The notes beneath the pieces are model-generated. The model was not told the origin of the DNA. It did not search any database and saw nothing but the letters and a program-made list of their open reading frames with translations. From contig NZ_CP096203.1 of the NCBI RefSeq assembly GCF_023195755.1, positions 3,658,001-3,722,000 of the forward strand: a stretch of DNA of 64,000 bases, given 5' to 3'. This document shows, piece after piece, positions 16,387 through 26,085 of the stretch (positions are counted from its first letter, which is position 1; each line of letters starts with the position of its first letter). Made by a program: the position numbers and the translations under genes. This DNA comes from Chryseobacterium nepalense (GTDB lineage Bacteria > Bacteroidota > Bacteroidia > Flavobacteriales > Weeksellaceae).

Positions 16387-19323
16387 CTATGCGATCTGAC
16401 GTTTTGCCAATTCTGCGAACAGTCCGTTTTTGTCCATCAATTCGTCATAATTTCCGGATTCAACGATGCTTCCTTTATCCAGCACAAAAATTCTGTCGGC
16501 ATTTTTAATGGTACTCAGCCGGTGAGCGATCACGATGCGGGTAGCCTGCAATTTTTCAAGACTTTCAGACACGATATTCTGTGTTTTGTTGTCCAGGGCG
16601 CTGGTTGCCTCATCCATAAAAAGAAGTCGGGGCTTGTGGACAATTGCTCTTGCGATCATCAGTCGTTGTCTTTGCCCGCCGGAAAATGTTCCGGCTCCTT
16701 CGCTTACCATGGTGTGCATTTCCATCGGCATATGTTTGATATCTTCTTCCATTCCGGCCATACGTGCCGCTTCCCAGGCATCTTCCAGTGTAAGTTCGGA
16801 ATTGCCGATAATGTTCTGGAAAATACTTCCCGCCATCAGTGCTCCGTTTTGGAGAACCACACCAATCTGTCTCCTTACCAGCTCTTTATTCATAGACTCG
16901 AAGCTTTCGCCGTCGTAATAAATAGATCCCGCTTCAGGATGCTCAAAACCCAGCAGAAGTCTCATAATGGTTGATTTTCCGGAACCAGATGAACCTACAA
17001 AAGCCACCATTTCTCCCGGTTTTATTTTGAATGAAATATTATTCAGTACCAAAGGCTGATCTTCATGATACCGGAAGGAAAGGGAATTCATTTCAATTTC
17101 GCCGCTCAGTTCACCCGGATCTGTACTGTGTTCGGCAGATTCCGGCTCAGCTTCCAGAATCGGCTTTACCCTTTCATATAAAGGAATGACATTCATGGAA
17201 GTGATAAAGGCCATACTGATTCTTAAACTGTCATTTAAAAATTTATTAAAAGCCGTAATAAAAGCCATAAAAGCACCTACCGTAAGCATACTTGCAGCGT
17301 TATCGGCATGCAGCACGGTGTAATAAATAAATGAGAAAAAGAAAATACTCGTAAAAAGAGGGTAGGAGGCATTAAAAGTTTCTACAAAATTCTGATAACT
17401 CCCTGAGCTGAAGCCTAATTTTTTTAGTTTTGAAAATTTTTCAGCCCATAATGTGAAAATTCTTTTTTCTCCGCCTGTCATTCTTATCTTGGTAATTCCG
17501 GATAAAAATTCAAATAAAAAACCCTGGATTTCTCCCTGTTGCTGGGAAATCTGACGGTCGTGTTTTAATTTTAACAATCCCATTCCTACCGTAAATAACG
17601 CGGCAATTACTCCCAATGCAACTCCTATCCAGGCCAGTTTGGAATCGTAATAAAACAGAAGGATCAGATTCACGAAAGAAAAAGCTCCGCTCAGTGCTGC
17701 GGTAATCAAAGTATTTGAAACGATCTGTCTGATGGAATTAATGCTTAATACCCTGTTGGTAAGATCTCCCGCAGTATAATTTTTATAGAAAGTTACAGGA
17801 AGCCGCAGGATATAATCCATGACTCCAACCTGTAAATTGATGCTTGATTTTGATTCTACTCTTAACTGCAAAACACCCTGCACAAGCTGTAATCCGGCCG
17901 TTACAAAGCCTATGATGAGCAATATTCCGAAAATCTCGAAGTGTAAAGAACGATCTGCGGTTGGAATAACATCGTCAAACATCACTCCCGATAAAATAGG
18001 AACCAGAAGACCTATTAAGCTTCCTGCCAATGCAGCAATGATCAGGAACTTGAGGTCCCTTTTTGCACCTTGCATAGCAAACCCCAATACTCTTTTTATG
18101 GAAGTCATTTTTACATCGAAACCCGAAAAGAACATATAAGCGATAGGTTCCAGGGTTTCTGCAATTTCATTGTTTACCGTTGTTTCTGCATTGGTCTGCA
18201 GGTTTTTAAGAATATATTGAGAAGAACTTTTCTGAATTAATGCTACCGGGACATTGCCGTCTTTCGTGAAAGCCAGCAGGTTTCCATTTTCTTCTTTCCA
18301 CCAGACTCCCCGTAAAATTACTTTTCTTACGCGTATTTTAGAGCTTTTTGCAATGGCAATCAGCTGGTTGGTCACACTGTTCTGATAACTTTCGATGTGT
18401 TTAGGCTCTTCAAGATTAAACCCGTTATGCTCACCAATTAATTTACAGGTTAAAAAAAGAATATTTTTTGATTTAGACTGATGAACAGCTTCTTCCCTGA
18501 TACCTGATTTCGTTTGTCCGGTAACAATGGATCTGATCTTTTCCAGTGTATTGCTGAGGTCCGTATTTTCGTTTTCTGCCTTACTTTTAAAATATTCCTG
18601 TTCTTCAGTCTGCTGATCATTAATAATGGTAATAAGCCTGCTGAAGAAATATTTTTGAATATAATCAACAGCAATCAAGAAATTAATATCATTTTCAAGT
18701 ACTTCACGAGTGCTTATTATTTTTACCAGTGTTTTTGCGGATAAAGATTTAACCCATAATTTGCTGCATACCGGAACCGGAAAATCTTCATACTGACCCG
18801 CTTCCAAAACCTTATTTCCTGAGAATATTTCCAGCTTTCCTTCCGATACCTGAATCCAGTTTAATCCTGACGAAGGGTAAGCAATGGTATTTTCTGTAAT
18901 ATTGATCACAGTAAAATGATCTAGTGCTGTATAAACCCTCGGATTATTGGATGAATCGAGTGCGGCGGATGTTTTCAGGATCCAGTTGTTGACCATTTTT
19001 TTAAGAAAAAAATGATCGATTTCCAGCAAATTGCTTTTATCTATAGAAACAAGGGTTGCATCATTGGAAAAAGCAATAAGTCTTATATTTTCGGAATTTT
19101 CTTTCGTAATTAAACTGAACAGCAATTCTCCTTTTTTGGCGGTGTACAAAAATTTTAAGGCTGATAAATAAGTTCCGTCTTCTGCGATATCGGTATAAAA
19201 AACATTGACCTCACCAGACAAAATCATCCAGAATTTTTCTGAACTGTCCAAAGAAAAAGGTGCTTCAACACCGATGCGTATTTTTTCGTTAGTTGCCATT
19301 TTTCTGAATTTATTTTGTTTCAA
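16387..19323 (-). CDS. NHLM-type bacteriocin exporter ABC transporter, large subunit (TIGR03797-like)
   Basis: The 978-residue protein has a long N-terminal cytoplasmic region (1-420) in which residues about 20-110 resemble a cyclic-nucleotide-binding beta-roll (FWMILSGEVNVFY). An ABC-exporter membrane domain (about 425-705) follows, then a nucleotide-binding domain with Walker A GSSGSGKST, signature FSGGQRQRL and Walker B LLFMDEATSALD. This matches the second ABC protein of nitrile-hydratase-leader microcin (NHLM) systems. It overlaps the C39-ABC gene by 14 bases and precedes the HExxH gene by one base. It probably pairs with the C39-ABC protein in the inner membrane. Confidence 0.93.
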   Translation of the reverse strand: MKQNKFRKMATNEKIRIGVEAPFSLDSSEKFWMILSGEVNVFYTDIAEDGTYLSALKFLYTAKKGELLFSLITKENSENIRLIAFSNDATLVSIDKSNLLEIDHFFLKKMVNNWILKTSAALDSSNNPRVYTALDHFTVINITENTIAYPSSGLNWIQVSEGKLEIFSGNKVLEAGQYEDFPVPVCSKLWVKSLSAKTLVKIISTREVLENDINFLIAVDYIQKYFFSRLITIINDQQTEEQEYFKSKAENENTDLSNTLEKIRSIVTGQTKSGIREEAVHQSKSKNILFLTCKLIGEHNGFNLEEPKHIESYQNSVTNQLIAIAKSSKIRVRKVILRGVWWKEENGNLLAFTKDGNVPVALIQKSSSQYILKNLQTNAETTVNNEIAETLEPIAYMFFSGFDVKMTSIKRVLGFAMQGAKRDLKFLIIAALAGSLIGLLVPILSGVMFDDVIPTADRSLHFEIFGILLIIGFVTAGLQLVQGVLQLRVESKSSINLQVGVMDYILRLPVTFYKNYTAGDLTNRVLSINSIRQIVSNTLITAALSGAFSFVNLILLFYYDSKLAWIGVALGVIAALFTVGMGLLKLKHDRQISQQQGEIQGFLFEFLSGITKIRMTGGEKRIFTLWAEKFSKLKKLGFSSGSYQNFVETFNASYPLFTSIFFFSFIYYTVLHADNAASMLTVGAFMAFITAFNKFLNDSLRISMAFITSMNVIPLYERVKPILEAEPESAEHSTDPGELSGEIEMNSLSFRYHEDQPLVLNNISFKIKPGEMVAFVGSSGSGKSTIMRLLLGFEHPEAGSIYYDGESFESMNKELVRRQIGVVLQNGALMAGSIFQNIIGNSELTLEDAWEAARMAGMEEDIKHMPMEMHTMVSEGAGTFSGGQRQRLMIARAIVHKPRLLFMDEATSALDNKTQNIVSESLEKLQATRIVIAHRLSTIKNADRIFVLDKGSIVESGNYDELMDKNGLFAELAKRQIA

Positions 19324-21496
19324 TTAATTGGGAGTATACACCGTTCATGCTCATCAATTCCTGATGTGTTCCGCGTTCTACTATTTTTCCGAATTCCATC
19401 ACAATGATCTCGTCACAATCCATAATGGTGCTTAATCGGTGCGCTACAATCAGGCAGGTACATCCTCTTCTTTTGATGTTATCCATCACCATTTTTTCGG
19501 TGGCGGGATCCAGTGCGCTGGTTGCTTCATCCATTACGAGAATGGAAGGATTGCTTACTAAAGCTCTTGCGATCTCAAGCCGTTGGCGCTGTCCGCCGCT
19601 GAAATTGGCACCGCCTTCCATCACTTTACTATCGTAGGCATCATTTCTCGCAGCAATCACATCGTGAATAGCCGCATCTCTTGCAGACTGAACGATATTT
19701 TTTTCAGGAATCAATGTATCCCAGAAAGCGATGTTTTCATTAATGGTTCCGTTAAAAACCAGTACATCCTGGTCGATCACGGATAAAGATTCGGTAATGA
19801 TATTTCTTGGGATTTCCTTTCTGGATCTTCCGTCCAGCAGGACTTTTCCATCCCAGGGATCATATAATCCGGAGGCAATTTTTGCTACTGTGGATTTTCC
19901 ACTTCCGGATCCTCCTACCAAAGCAACCCTGCTTCCGGGTTTTAATTTTAAACTGAATTTTTCGATGAGTGGCGGAATGGTAGGATTGTACCCGAATGTA
20001 ACGTTGTCCATTTCAAAATAGCCTACCAGTTTATTTTGTGTTGAAGATTTCGGTTGTACCGCATTTTCTTCTCTGAACTGATTGTCAACTTCATAATTCA
20101 TTACATCATCGATACGGCTCATATCACTTTCCGTTTCATGAAGCATTGCACCTACCGAAACCAACTGATTAACAGGATTAATAAAATTATTCATGAGGTA
20201 GGTAAAAGCCACTAAAGCTCCCAGAGTCATTTGTCCGTCCATAATTCTCAATGCACCGATTCCTAAAATGGCACTTGTCGTTAAGGAAGTCAGCAATGGA
20301 GGGATTGTGTTCAGCCTTGTGGAAAGCCAGCCTAATTCTTGCTGGGCATTGGTTACTTTAGCAAGATACCCGATCCAGTTGGTAAAGAAATCATTTTCAC
20401 GCCCTGAAGCTTTCAGGGTTTCAATCATGCTGATTCCCGAAGTAGTGGTTCCCAGCAGTTTTCCGGTTTCATTGGTCAGCTGGCGGTTTCCGTCTTTTCT
20501 CGCTCTGGAAACATATTGCAGGATAACAATATTAATGACCGCCATGGTAATCCCTACAAGCGTAAGGATGACATCATAGGAAAACATCAGCAATGCATAA
20601 AATATCACGACGATGACATTCAATGCGGCATTGGCAAGGTCACCACTCAGAAGTTTGGCGACTTTATCGTTCAGGGAAACCCTGTTTCCGATTTCACCGC
20701 TGTATCGTTGGGTAAAAAAAGCAATGGGTAAATGAAAAACATGCCATAGAAATTTACTCGAGGTAGCGAGGGCAAGCTTGGTTTCCAATTTTAATAAAAA
20801 ATACTGCTGAATGTACACCAGAACGGAATTTACAATTAAAATCCCGGCCATAATTAATAATAACGGCATCACGAAGCCCGATAAATTATTAACTAAATAT
20901 TTATCAATAAAAACTTTAAGAAAGGAAGGAATGACCAGTCCCGGAATAACTAGGAACAGACTTGCCAGGATGATAAAGAAAATACTTTGCTTTGAATATT
21001 TAATTCTTGAAGCCAAAGAAGCCATTAAGCCGCGCTTTTCATTTCCTTTTTCAAATTTCTCAGTGGTTTCAAATGTGAGGACAACACCTGTGTAAGCATC
21101 ATCGAATTCCTGATGAGTTACGGTATATCTTCCCTGGGCAGGATCACTCAGGTACACTTTATTTTTTGTAAAACCTTCCAGCACCAGAAAATGATTGAAA
21201 TTCCAAAAAATAATTGCTGGCGTTTTAATCTGCATCAGTTTTTCGATGGATTTTGCATAGCCCTTTGATTCCAGTCCGTATTCTTTGGCAGCTTTAATGA
21301 TATTGGTTGCTTTCAGCCCGTCTCTGGAAACACCGCATGCAATTCTCAGTTTTTCGAGAGGCACAAACTTTCCGAAATGCCCCAAAATAATACTTAAAGC
21401 TGCTGCGCCGCATTCAACGCTTTCCATCTGCAGTACAGTAGGGACTTTGGTAGGACGGGCCTGCTTCTCAATGGTTAATGTTGTATTATTTTTCAT
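19310..21496 (-). CDS. NHLM-type ABC transporter with C39 leader peptidase (TIGR03796-like)
   Basis: The 728-residue protein has an N-terminal C39 cysteine protease domain with Cys29 (VECGAAALSIILGHFG), His101 (FNHFLVLEG) and Asp117 (LSDPAQGRY). A six-helix exporter domain (about 165-450) and a nucleotide-binding domain with GGSGSGKST, FSGGQRQRLEIARAL and LVMDEATSALD follow. C39 domains cut leaders after a double glycine, and all nine precursors here have GG at the leader end. It should thus mature and export them through the inner membrane with HlyD and TolC partners encoded next to it. Confidence 0.95.
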   Translation of the reverse strand: MKNNTTLTIEKQARPTKVPTVLQMESVECGAAALSIILGHFGKFVPLEKLRIACGVSRDGLKATNIIKAAKEYGLESKGYAKSIEKLMQIKTPAIIFWNFNHFLVLEGFTKNKVYLSDPAQGRYTVTHQEFDDAYTGVVLTFETTEKFEKGNEKRGLMASLASRIKYSKQSIFFIILASLFLVIPGLVIPSFLKVFIDKYLVNNLSGFVMPLLLIMAGILIVNSVLVYIQQYFLLKLETKLALATSSKFLWHVFHLPIAFFTQRYSGEIGNRVSLNDKVAKLLSGDLANAALNVIVVIFYALLMFSYDVILTLVGITMAVINIVILQYVSRARKDGNRQLTNETGKLLGTTTSGISMIETLKASGRENDFFTNWIGYLAKVTNAQQELGWLSTRLNTIPPLLTSLTTSAILGIGALRIMDGQMTLGALVAFTYLMNNFINPVNQLVSVGAMLHETESDMSRIDDVMNYEVDNQFREENAVQPKSSTQNKLVGYFEMDNVTFGYNPTIPPLIEKFSLKLKPGSRVALVGGSGSGKSTVAKIASGLYDPWDGKVLLDGRSRKEIPRNIITESLSVIDQDVLVFNGTINENIAFWDTLIPEKNIVQSARDAAIHDVIAARNDAYDSKVMEGGANFSGGQRQRLEIARALVSNPSILVMDEATSALDPATEKMVMDNIKRRGCTCLIVAHRLSTIMDCDEIIVMEFGKIVERGTHQELMSMNGVYSQLIETK

Positions 21497-21508
21497 GGAT
21501 GTTTTAAT

Positions 21509-22777
21509 TTAATAAAGGTCAAAGAACTTTTTGAATGCGGGAACTACAATGGTTGCAGGTCTTTCTTCTTCGATGGTTACTTTACCCATACAGGATGTCC
21601 CCTCTTTGATGGTTACGTCCGGACCTTTTGCAGAAGTCCATTTGAATCCGCTGTAGGAGGCAGGATCTTTTTCGAAATCTACATGCACCTCGAATAATGG
21701 TCCTGAAGCCAGAAGTCCTTTTGCCAGCTGATCATTTTTAACGGAAGTCAGCATTCCCTTTTCGGTAATCGGGAAATCTGAAACGTAGGTAACTTTAGAT
21801 TTAATAAATCCGTATTCCTGCGGCTGAACGGTAGAAGGAGCCACCAAAGCTTCCATTCCTTTTTTTATTTTTTTACCGTCTTTAGATGGTATGTAAAGAA
21901 CACCTTTCAGTCCGGCAAGTTTTGTATTGGAGTTTCCTTCATTTTTTACTTTGAATAAAGGTGAGCCGAGACCTACAACCACGCCTCTGTCGGTAAGAAC
22001 CTCAACCACTTCGCCTTCGTACGGGCTCCGGATATTTTTCTGGGTATCGTATTTTTCGGTTAAAAACTGTAAGGTTCTTTCTGCTTCAGCAATTCTCTGA
22101 TTCTGTAAGGTAACTTTCTGCTGAAGATCATATCCTAATGTATGTTGTTGGCTTGAAGTCTCCACCATCTGGCCCTTCAGCCTTTCGATAGTATTTTTTG
22201 ATGCTTCAATCTGCTGTTTGGTATTGGCAACCTGAGATTTTACAATTAATCCTTTTGATAATAAACCGTTTTCGGATTCAAGCTGATTATTTAAAAAGGC
22301 CAGTTTCTTTTTTTCAGATTCAATTTCTCCCTGAATGCTTACTCTGGTCTGGCTAATATATTCTCCCTGAAGATGGTTTCCCTGGCTTCCATAAGAAAGC
22401 AGTTTTCCCATTTCAAATTTTCTGTCGGCAAGCACTGCTTTGGCGTCTTCAATCTGCTGGGAAAGTTCCGGCTGCTGAATCGTTGCAATGATGTCGCCCT
22501 TTTTTACTTTGTCCCCAATGGCTACCTTCAGTTCTACCAGCTGTCCCTGGGCTGTGGAAACTACCTCATGAACGTCGCCTCCCAATACAACGCCCACTAC
22601 ATCAAGTTTGGTTTTAACCCTGCCGAAAACAGACCATGTGATTCCTACCCCCAATGCCAAAGCGATGGTGAGAAGTGCAATCCAGGCTTTCGGGCCCGTT
22701 ACTTTAATGAGCTGATCCAGCTTTTCCGGAGTGGAGAGCTTTTCTAATGCTGATTTTCTAAAAAAACTTGCTGACAT
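21509..22777 (-). CDS. HlyD-family adaptor of the NHLM export system (TIGR03794-like)
   Basis: The 422-residue protein has one N-terminal membrane helix (about 34-52), a lipoyl-like half motif (VVLGGDVHEVVSTAQGQLVELKVAIGD region at 64-90), a long coiled-coil hairpin (about 110-240), and the second lipoyl half and beta-barrel (IRSPYEGEVVEVLTDRG). Its architecture is that of a periplasmic membrane-fusion protein linking the ABC exporter to TolC. It sits between the C39-ABC gene (12 bases away) and the TolC gene (21 bases away). Confidence 0.93.
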   Translation of the reverse strand: MSASFFRKSALEKLSTPEKLDQLIKVTGPKAWIALLTIALALGVGITWSVFGRVKTKLDVVGVVLGGDVHEVVSTAQGQLVELKVAIGDKVKKGDIIATIQQPELSQQIEDAKAVLADRKFEMGKLLSYGSQGNHLQGEYISQTRVSIQGEIESEKKKLAFLNNQLESENGLLSKGLIVKSQVANTKQQIEASKNTIERLKGQMVETSSQQHTLGYDLQQKVTLQNQRIAEAERTLQFLTEKYDTQKNIRSPYEGEVVEVLTDRGVVVGLGSPLFKVKNEGNSNTKLAGLKGVLYIPSKDGKKIKKGMEALVAPSTVQPQEYGFIKSKVTYVSDFPITEKGMLTSVKNDQLAKGLLASGPLFEVHVDFEKDPASYSGFKWTSAKGPDVTIKEGTSCMGKVTIEEERPATIVVPAFKKFFDLY

Positions 22778-22798
22778 CGTGAATATATTTAAAGGTTA

Positions 22799-24373
22799 TT
22801 AGTTGTTAGGTATGGTATAATATGATCTGGGATCTACGGTGAAACCGTTTTCTCCCTGTGAAATAAGCGTTCCTGTGTCGTGGCGCAGCGTCACAATCTG
22901 CGTGGCAAAAATCTGCTGTGCCTGGAGGTAATCCAATTCTGACGAGGTAAGACGTTCCTGAAATAAGATAACATTCAGAAGTGTTGTTAAACCGGTCTGG
23001 AATTTTTCCTGTTCGTTTCTGAAAGCTTCTTTGTAGAACATCAGTGCTTCTTCTGCTTTTTTCAAAATGATTACACTGCTGTTAAGATTATTGATATCAG
23101 TATTGATATTCAGTAAGATATTTCTTTTAAGGTTTTCATTATTTACAGCCTGATCTTTTGATGCGACTACTGCTTTAGCGTAATTTCCTTTAGCCAAATT
23201 GTTATTCAGCGGGAAATTGAACGTTAATCTAGCGCCGCCGCCAAAATTTCTTCCGTGATAATTGGAAAATGCATTAAACGTATTGCCAAATCCGTTTCCG
23301 ACACTTGCGCTTCCGTAGAAGACAAAACCCGAGAGATCAAGCTGTGGCCGCAGATTGTTGTGGGCAATATCCACTTCCATTTTAATGGCTTCGGCAACTC
23401 TCGTTACGGCTTTTATGTCGGCTCTCTTTTCAAGGGCAGTATTGATTAAAGCTTCCTTATCGATGGAATTTTCGAATCCTGATTCTGCAATGGAAGGAAA
23501 ATCATTTACCGGTATATCCAACATGGCGCTTTCTGCTTCCGAAAGGCCGATTACTCTTCCTAAATTCAGCTTTGCATTATAAAGGTTTTGCTCTGCGGCG
23601 ATGGTCAACCGTTCCTGATTGGCAAGGTCTGCATTCACCTGGGCCAAATCTCCTGCAGGTTTTTTATCTGCTTTTACCAGTTCTTTCGTCATTTCCAGAA
23701 CATTGCGTACTCTGGCTTCATTTTGCCGGTAAATGTCTACACTTTTATAAGCGGTGTAATAACTCCAGTACGCATTGGCGATCTGAAGAATTTCATAAGA
23801 ATTTGAATATTCAAAATTATGTTTTGAGTTTTCAATATACAGCGCAGATATTTTCTCATATAACGTATTCACATTTCCTCTGCCGCGGAGAAGCGGCTGG
23901 CTCAGGGTAAAGCTCATGTAACTGGAATGGTTTCCGATATTAGGTCCCACATACTGGCTGAAATCGTTAAAAGGGTAATTGTTTCTGTTGTATGAATACT
24001 GCAACCCGAATTCTGCAGTCTGGCCAGTCCGGAACTTTTTGGATAAGGTGCTGGTGAGATCTACATTGTCGGTCAATATTCTGTTTAGGTATTGATTTCT
24101 GGGATCGTTTTCCAAAAGATTATAACGGCTTTTTTTGTAGGATACATCTGATCCGAGATTGAAGTCAAACATGCTTTTTTGTATAAGAAAGTTGGCTTCT
24201 GCATCTTTAATGGAAAGAAAACTTCTTTGGATGGAAGGATTTTTGTTAAAAGCCATTCCTGATAATACAAAAAGATCACTTGTAATTTTAGACTGGGCGA
24301 TGGTCGTACTTCCAAAACAGAATACAGAAACAATACCGGCACATTTTGCAATTACCCTTTTAAAATTTTTCAT
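22799..24373 (-). CDS. TolC-family outer-membrane efflux protein of the RiPP exporter
   Basis: The 524-residue protein has a signal peptide (cleavage near TIAQS, residue 27). It has the two-fold TolC pattern: strands FTLSQPLLRG (about 152-161) and LTFNFPLNN (about 388-396), each followed by long helices with the typical ANA-YW and Q-A-N-L-x-LN motifs. It forms the outer-membrane duct for the exporter. It lies 11 bases after the cyclic-nucleotide-binding gene and 21 bases before the HlyD gene, consistent with one operon. Confidence 0.93.
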   Translation of the reverse strand: MKNFKRVIAKCAGIVSVFCFGSTTIAQSKITSDLFVLSGMAFNKNPSIQRSFLSIKDAEANFLIQKSMFDFNLGSDVSYKKSRYNLLENDPRNQYLNRILTDNVDLTSTLSKKFRTGQTAEFGLQYSYNRNNYPFNDFSQYVGPNIGNHSSYMSFTLSQPLLRGRGNVNTLYEKISALYIENSKHNFEYSNSYEILQIANAYWSYYTAYKSVDIYRQNEARVRNVLEMTKELVKADKKPAGDLAQVNADLANQERLTIAAEQNLYNAKLNLGRVIGLSEAESAMLDIPVNDFPSIAESGFENSIDKEALINTALEKRADIKAVTRVAEAIKMEVDIAHNNLRPQLDLSGFVFYGSASVGNGFGNTFNAFSNYHGRNFGGGARLTFNFPLNNNLAKGNYAKAVVASKDQAVNNENLKRNILLNINTDINNLNSSVIILKKAEEALMFYKEAFRNEQEKFQTGLTTLLNVILFQERLTSSELDYLQAQQIFATQIVTLRHDTGTLISQGENGFTVDPRSYYTIPNN

Positions 24374-24384
24374 CCTTACTAATT

Positions 24385-24906
24385 TTAAACTTCTGAAAAT
24401 CTGTTGAGTATCTGTCCGAATCTTGATCCGGCCTGAGCCACACCATCCAGCACATTCATGTCTATTAAATCTTCTTCTTCAGGTTTTCCGTAGCCCATCT
24501 GCTCGGTAGTTTTCCGAAGTCTGTTAGAAAGAAAAAGTGCCAGCGCATAGTAGAAATTTGCCCTGAAATCCGAGTTGGTGGAAAGCCTGGAATCCATTAC
24601 ATTTCTGGAAATTACATACGCAACAGTGGGCTGCGTGGCAATTACCGAAACAGAGGGCGATCTTGACTCAAGGAAAGACATTTCACCTACGATTTCACCG
24701 GCTCCCAGTGTTGCAATAGTCTCATTATCCGCACCGTCTGTACACACTACAAGCTGCCCGGAAAGCACGATGTATAAGTTGTCGATAGGCTGTCCTTTCT
24801 GGATAAGTTTACTGCCTGTTTTCAATTCAATTTTACTTCCATTTTTAATCATCCACTCTACATCGATGTCGTTTAATTGTCCTAAGAAAAAAAGTACACG
24901 TTTCAT
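24385..24906 (-). CDS. Cyclic-nucleotide-binding domain protein in the RiPP operon
   Basis: The 173-residue protein is a single cNMP-binding beta-roll: GSKLIQKGQPIDNLYIVLSG (20 residues, about 31-50), then GEIVGEMSFLESRSPSVSVIA with the phosphate-binding cassette Glu and Arg. A C-terminal helix bundle (FRANFYYALALFLSNRLRK) follows. No HTH domain is present, so it is not a CRP-type regulator; it may gate the exporter post-translationally. It is first in the export operon. An adenylate cyclase is encoded 9.5 kb away in the same cluster. Confidence 0.88.
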   Translation of the reverse strand: MKRVLFFLGQLNDIDVEWMIKNGSKIELKTGSKLIQKGQPIDNLYIVLSGQLVVCTDGADNETIATLGAGEIVGEMSFLESRSPSVSVIATQPTVAYVISRNVMDSRLSTNSDFRANFYYALALFLSNRLRKTTEQMGYGKPEEEDLIDMNVLDGVAQAGSRFGQILNRFSEV

Positions 24907-25021
24907 TATCTTTAAGTTTAAATGGTTATGCCAAATTATTTAATTATCAGTTTACGGATTTGCCATTTTTTACGCGATAACGGACATGGCATTTTCCGTT
25001 TTAAGGTTTTTTGGGTATCGT

Positions 25022-25324
25022 TCAGGTGTTTGCTGTTCCTGGTTTCGGTATATCGGTTCCGCCTGCTATTTTATTCAGATCTTTATCGTCCATTTCAAAA
25101 TCTGAATAAGGCTTTACAGGAATATTGATGTACAGATAATCCGGGTCAGACTGATCGGTCACCTTGATTTTCTTGCCATTAGGAAGATTTCTGCCAAAGA
25201 ATGCTTCTAATGTTTTTTCAGGATCGGAGAGGAGGGATTCTTTAAACGCTTCATTATTCCATGCTTCTTCTATGATTTTAAAAAGCACTTCCTGTCCTTT
25301 CCTTTGTTCGTTTGTTAGTTTCAT
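25022..25324 (-). CDS. NHLP-family RiPP precursor with an 11-residue core (precursor 1)
   Basis: The 100-residue peptide has the nitrile-hydratase-alpha-like leader (AWNNEAFKESLLSDPEKTLE, DQSDPDYLYINIP) ending in IAGG at residues 86-89. The core is the 11 residues TDIPKPGTANT, with three Thr, two Pro and no Cys. It is the shortest core in the cluster and is separated from the other eight, directly upstream of the export operon (115-base gap). Being so short and hydrophilic, it could be a signal peptide or a regulator rather than a toxin (inference). Confidence 0.9.
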   Translation of the reverse strand: MKLTNEQRKGQEVLFKIIEEAWNNEAFKESLLSDPEKTLEAFFGRNLPNGKKIKVTDQSDPDYLYINIPVKPYSDFEMDDKDLNKIAGGTDIPKPGTANT

Positions 25325-25371
25325 ATTAGTTGGATGTTTTTGTAATGCTCTCTTCGCACTACCTGCATTCT

Positions 25372-26010
25372 TTATTTTAAAGAATGAATAAGCTCTTTCG
25401 GGGACATATTGTACTGGGCTACAAATAGTTTAGAGAAGTAATGAACATCATTGTAACCGACTGCATATGCCACCTGGGAAATTGAGTTCTGGATATAATT
25501 ATCGATCAATTCTTTAGCTTTGTGCAGGCGAAGAATTCTGATATATTTGTTGGGAGAGAGATACAGCAGGCTGTTTATTTTACGATGAAGCTGTCTCTCG
25601 CTTACTGCCATTTTATAGGCAAGATCATAGATATTGATATCGTTCTGATTAATGGATCTGTAAATTTCCTTTTCGAGATTTACCAGCCAGTTTTGATCAA
25701 GTTTTGTAATTTTTGAGGGATTGATTTTTTTTGCACACATGCACTGAACGTTTTCATTGGCTTCATAAATTCCGAAAATGTCTGGGCGCTCATGAAATGT
25801 CAGGCTTACCGATTTGGATTTTATTTCGGTTAAAATTTCCTCTATCAGATTATTGATTTGTTTGCTGCTGTTGAAAATAATTTCATGGCCCGGTCTTTCA
25901 TGTTGTCTGCTGGCTGTAATGATGGTTTCCAGAGGATTTTTAATGTTGTGGACAATCTGGCTCAGTACATCCGGTGAAGTCCAGTCAATAGTGTTAGTCA
26001 TGGTATTCAT
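25372..26010 (-). CDS. AraC-type regulator with a vestigial histidine-kinase dimerisation helix
   Basis: The C-terminal half (about 110-212) is an AraC/XylS double HTH (LAYKMAVSERQLHRKINSLL; SISQVAYAVGYNDVHYFSKLF). The N-terminus has QIVHNIKNPLETI (His21), which resembles the H-box of HisKA domains in hybrid two-component systems. There is no ATPase domain and no receiver, and the whole protein is only 212 residues. It may be a remnant of a hybrid sensor or a regulator phosphorylated by another kinase. It lies upstream of precursor 1 and probably controls the cluster. Confidence 0.85.
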   Translation of the reverse strand: MNTMTNTIDWTSPDVLSQIVHNIKNPLETIITASRQHERPGHEIIFNSSKQINNLIEEILTEIKSKSVSLTFHERPDIFGIYEANENVQCMCAKKINPSKITKLDQNWLVNLEKEIYRSINQNDINIYDLAYKMAVSERQLHRKINSLLYLSPNKYIRILRLHKAKELIDNYIQNSISQVAYAVGYNDVHYFSKLFVAQYNMSPKELIHSLK

Positions 26011-26085
26011 AGCTCAGTTTTTATATGGTTTGATTTGGTTAAGGTGTGTTGGTAGTGGATCGGTTTGGTGACGTAGGTGTGAATT

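Noticed and set aside
24385..24906. CRP/FNR-type transcription regulator
   Set aside because: The cNMP domain is present but no helix-turn-helix follows it, so it is not called a transcription factor.
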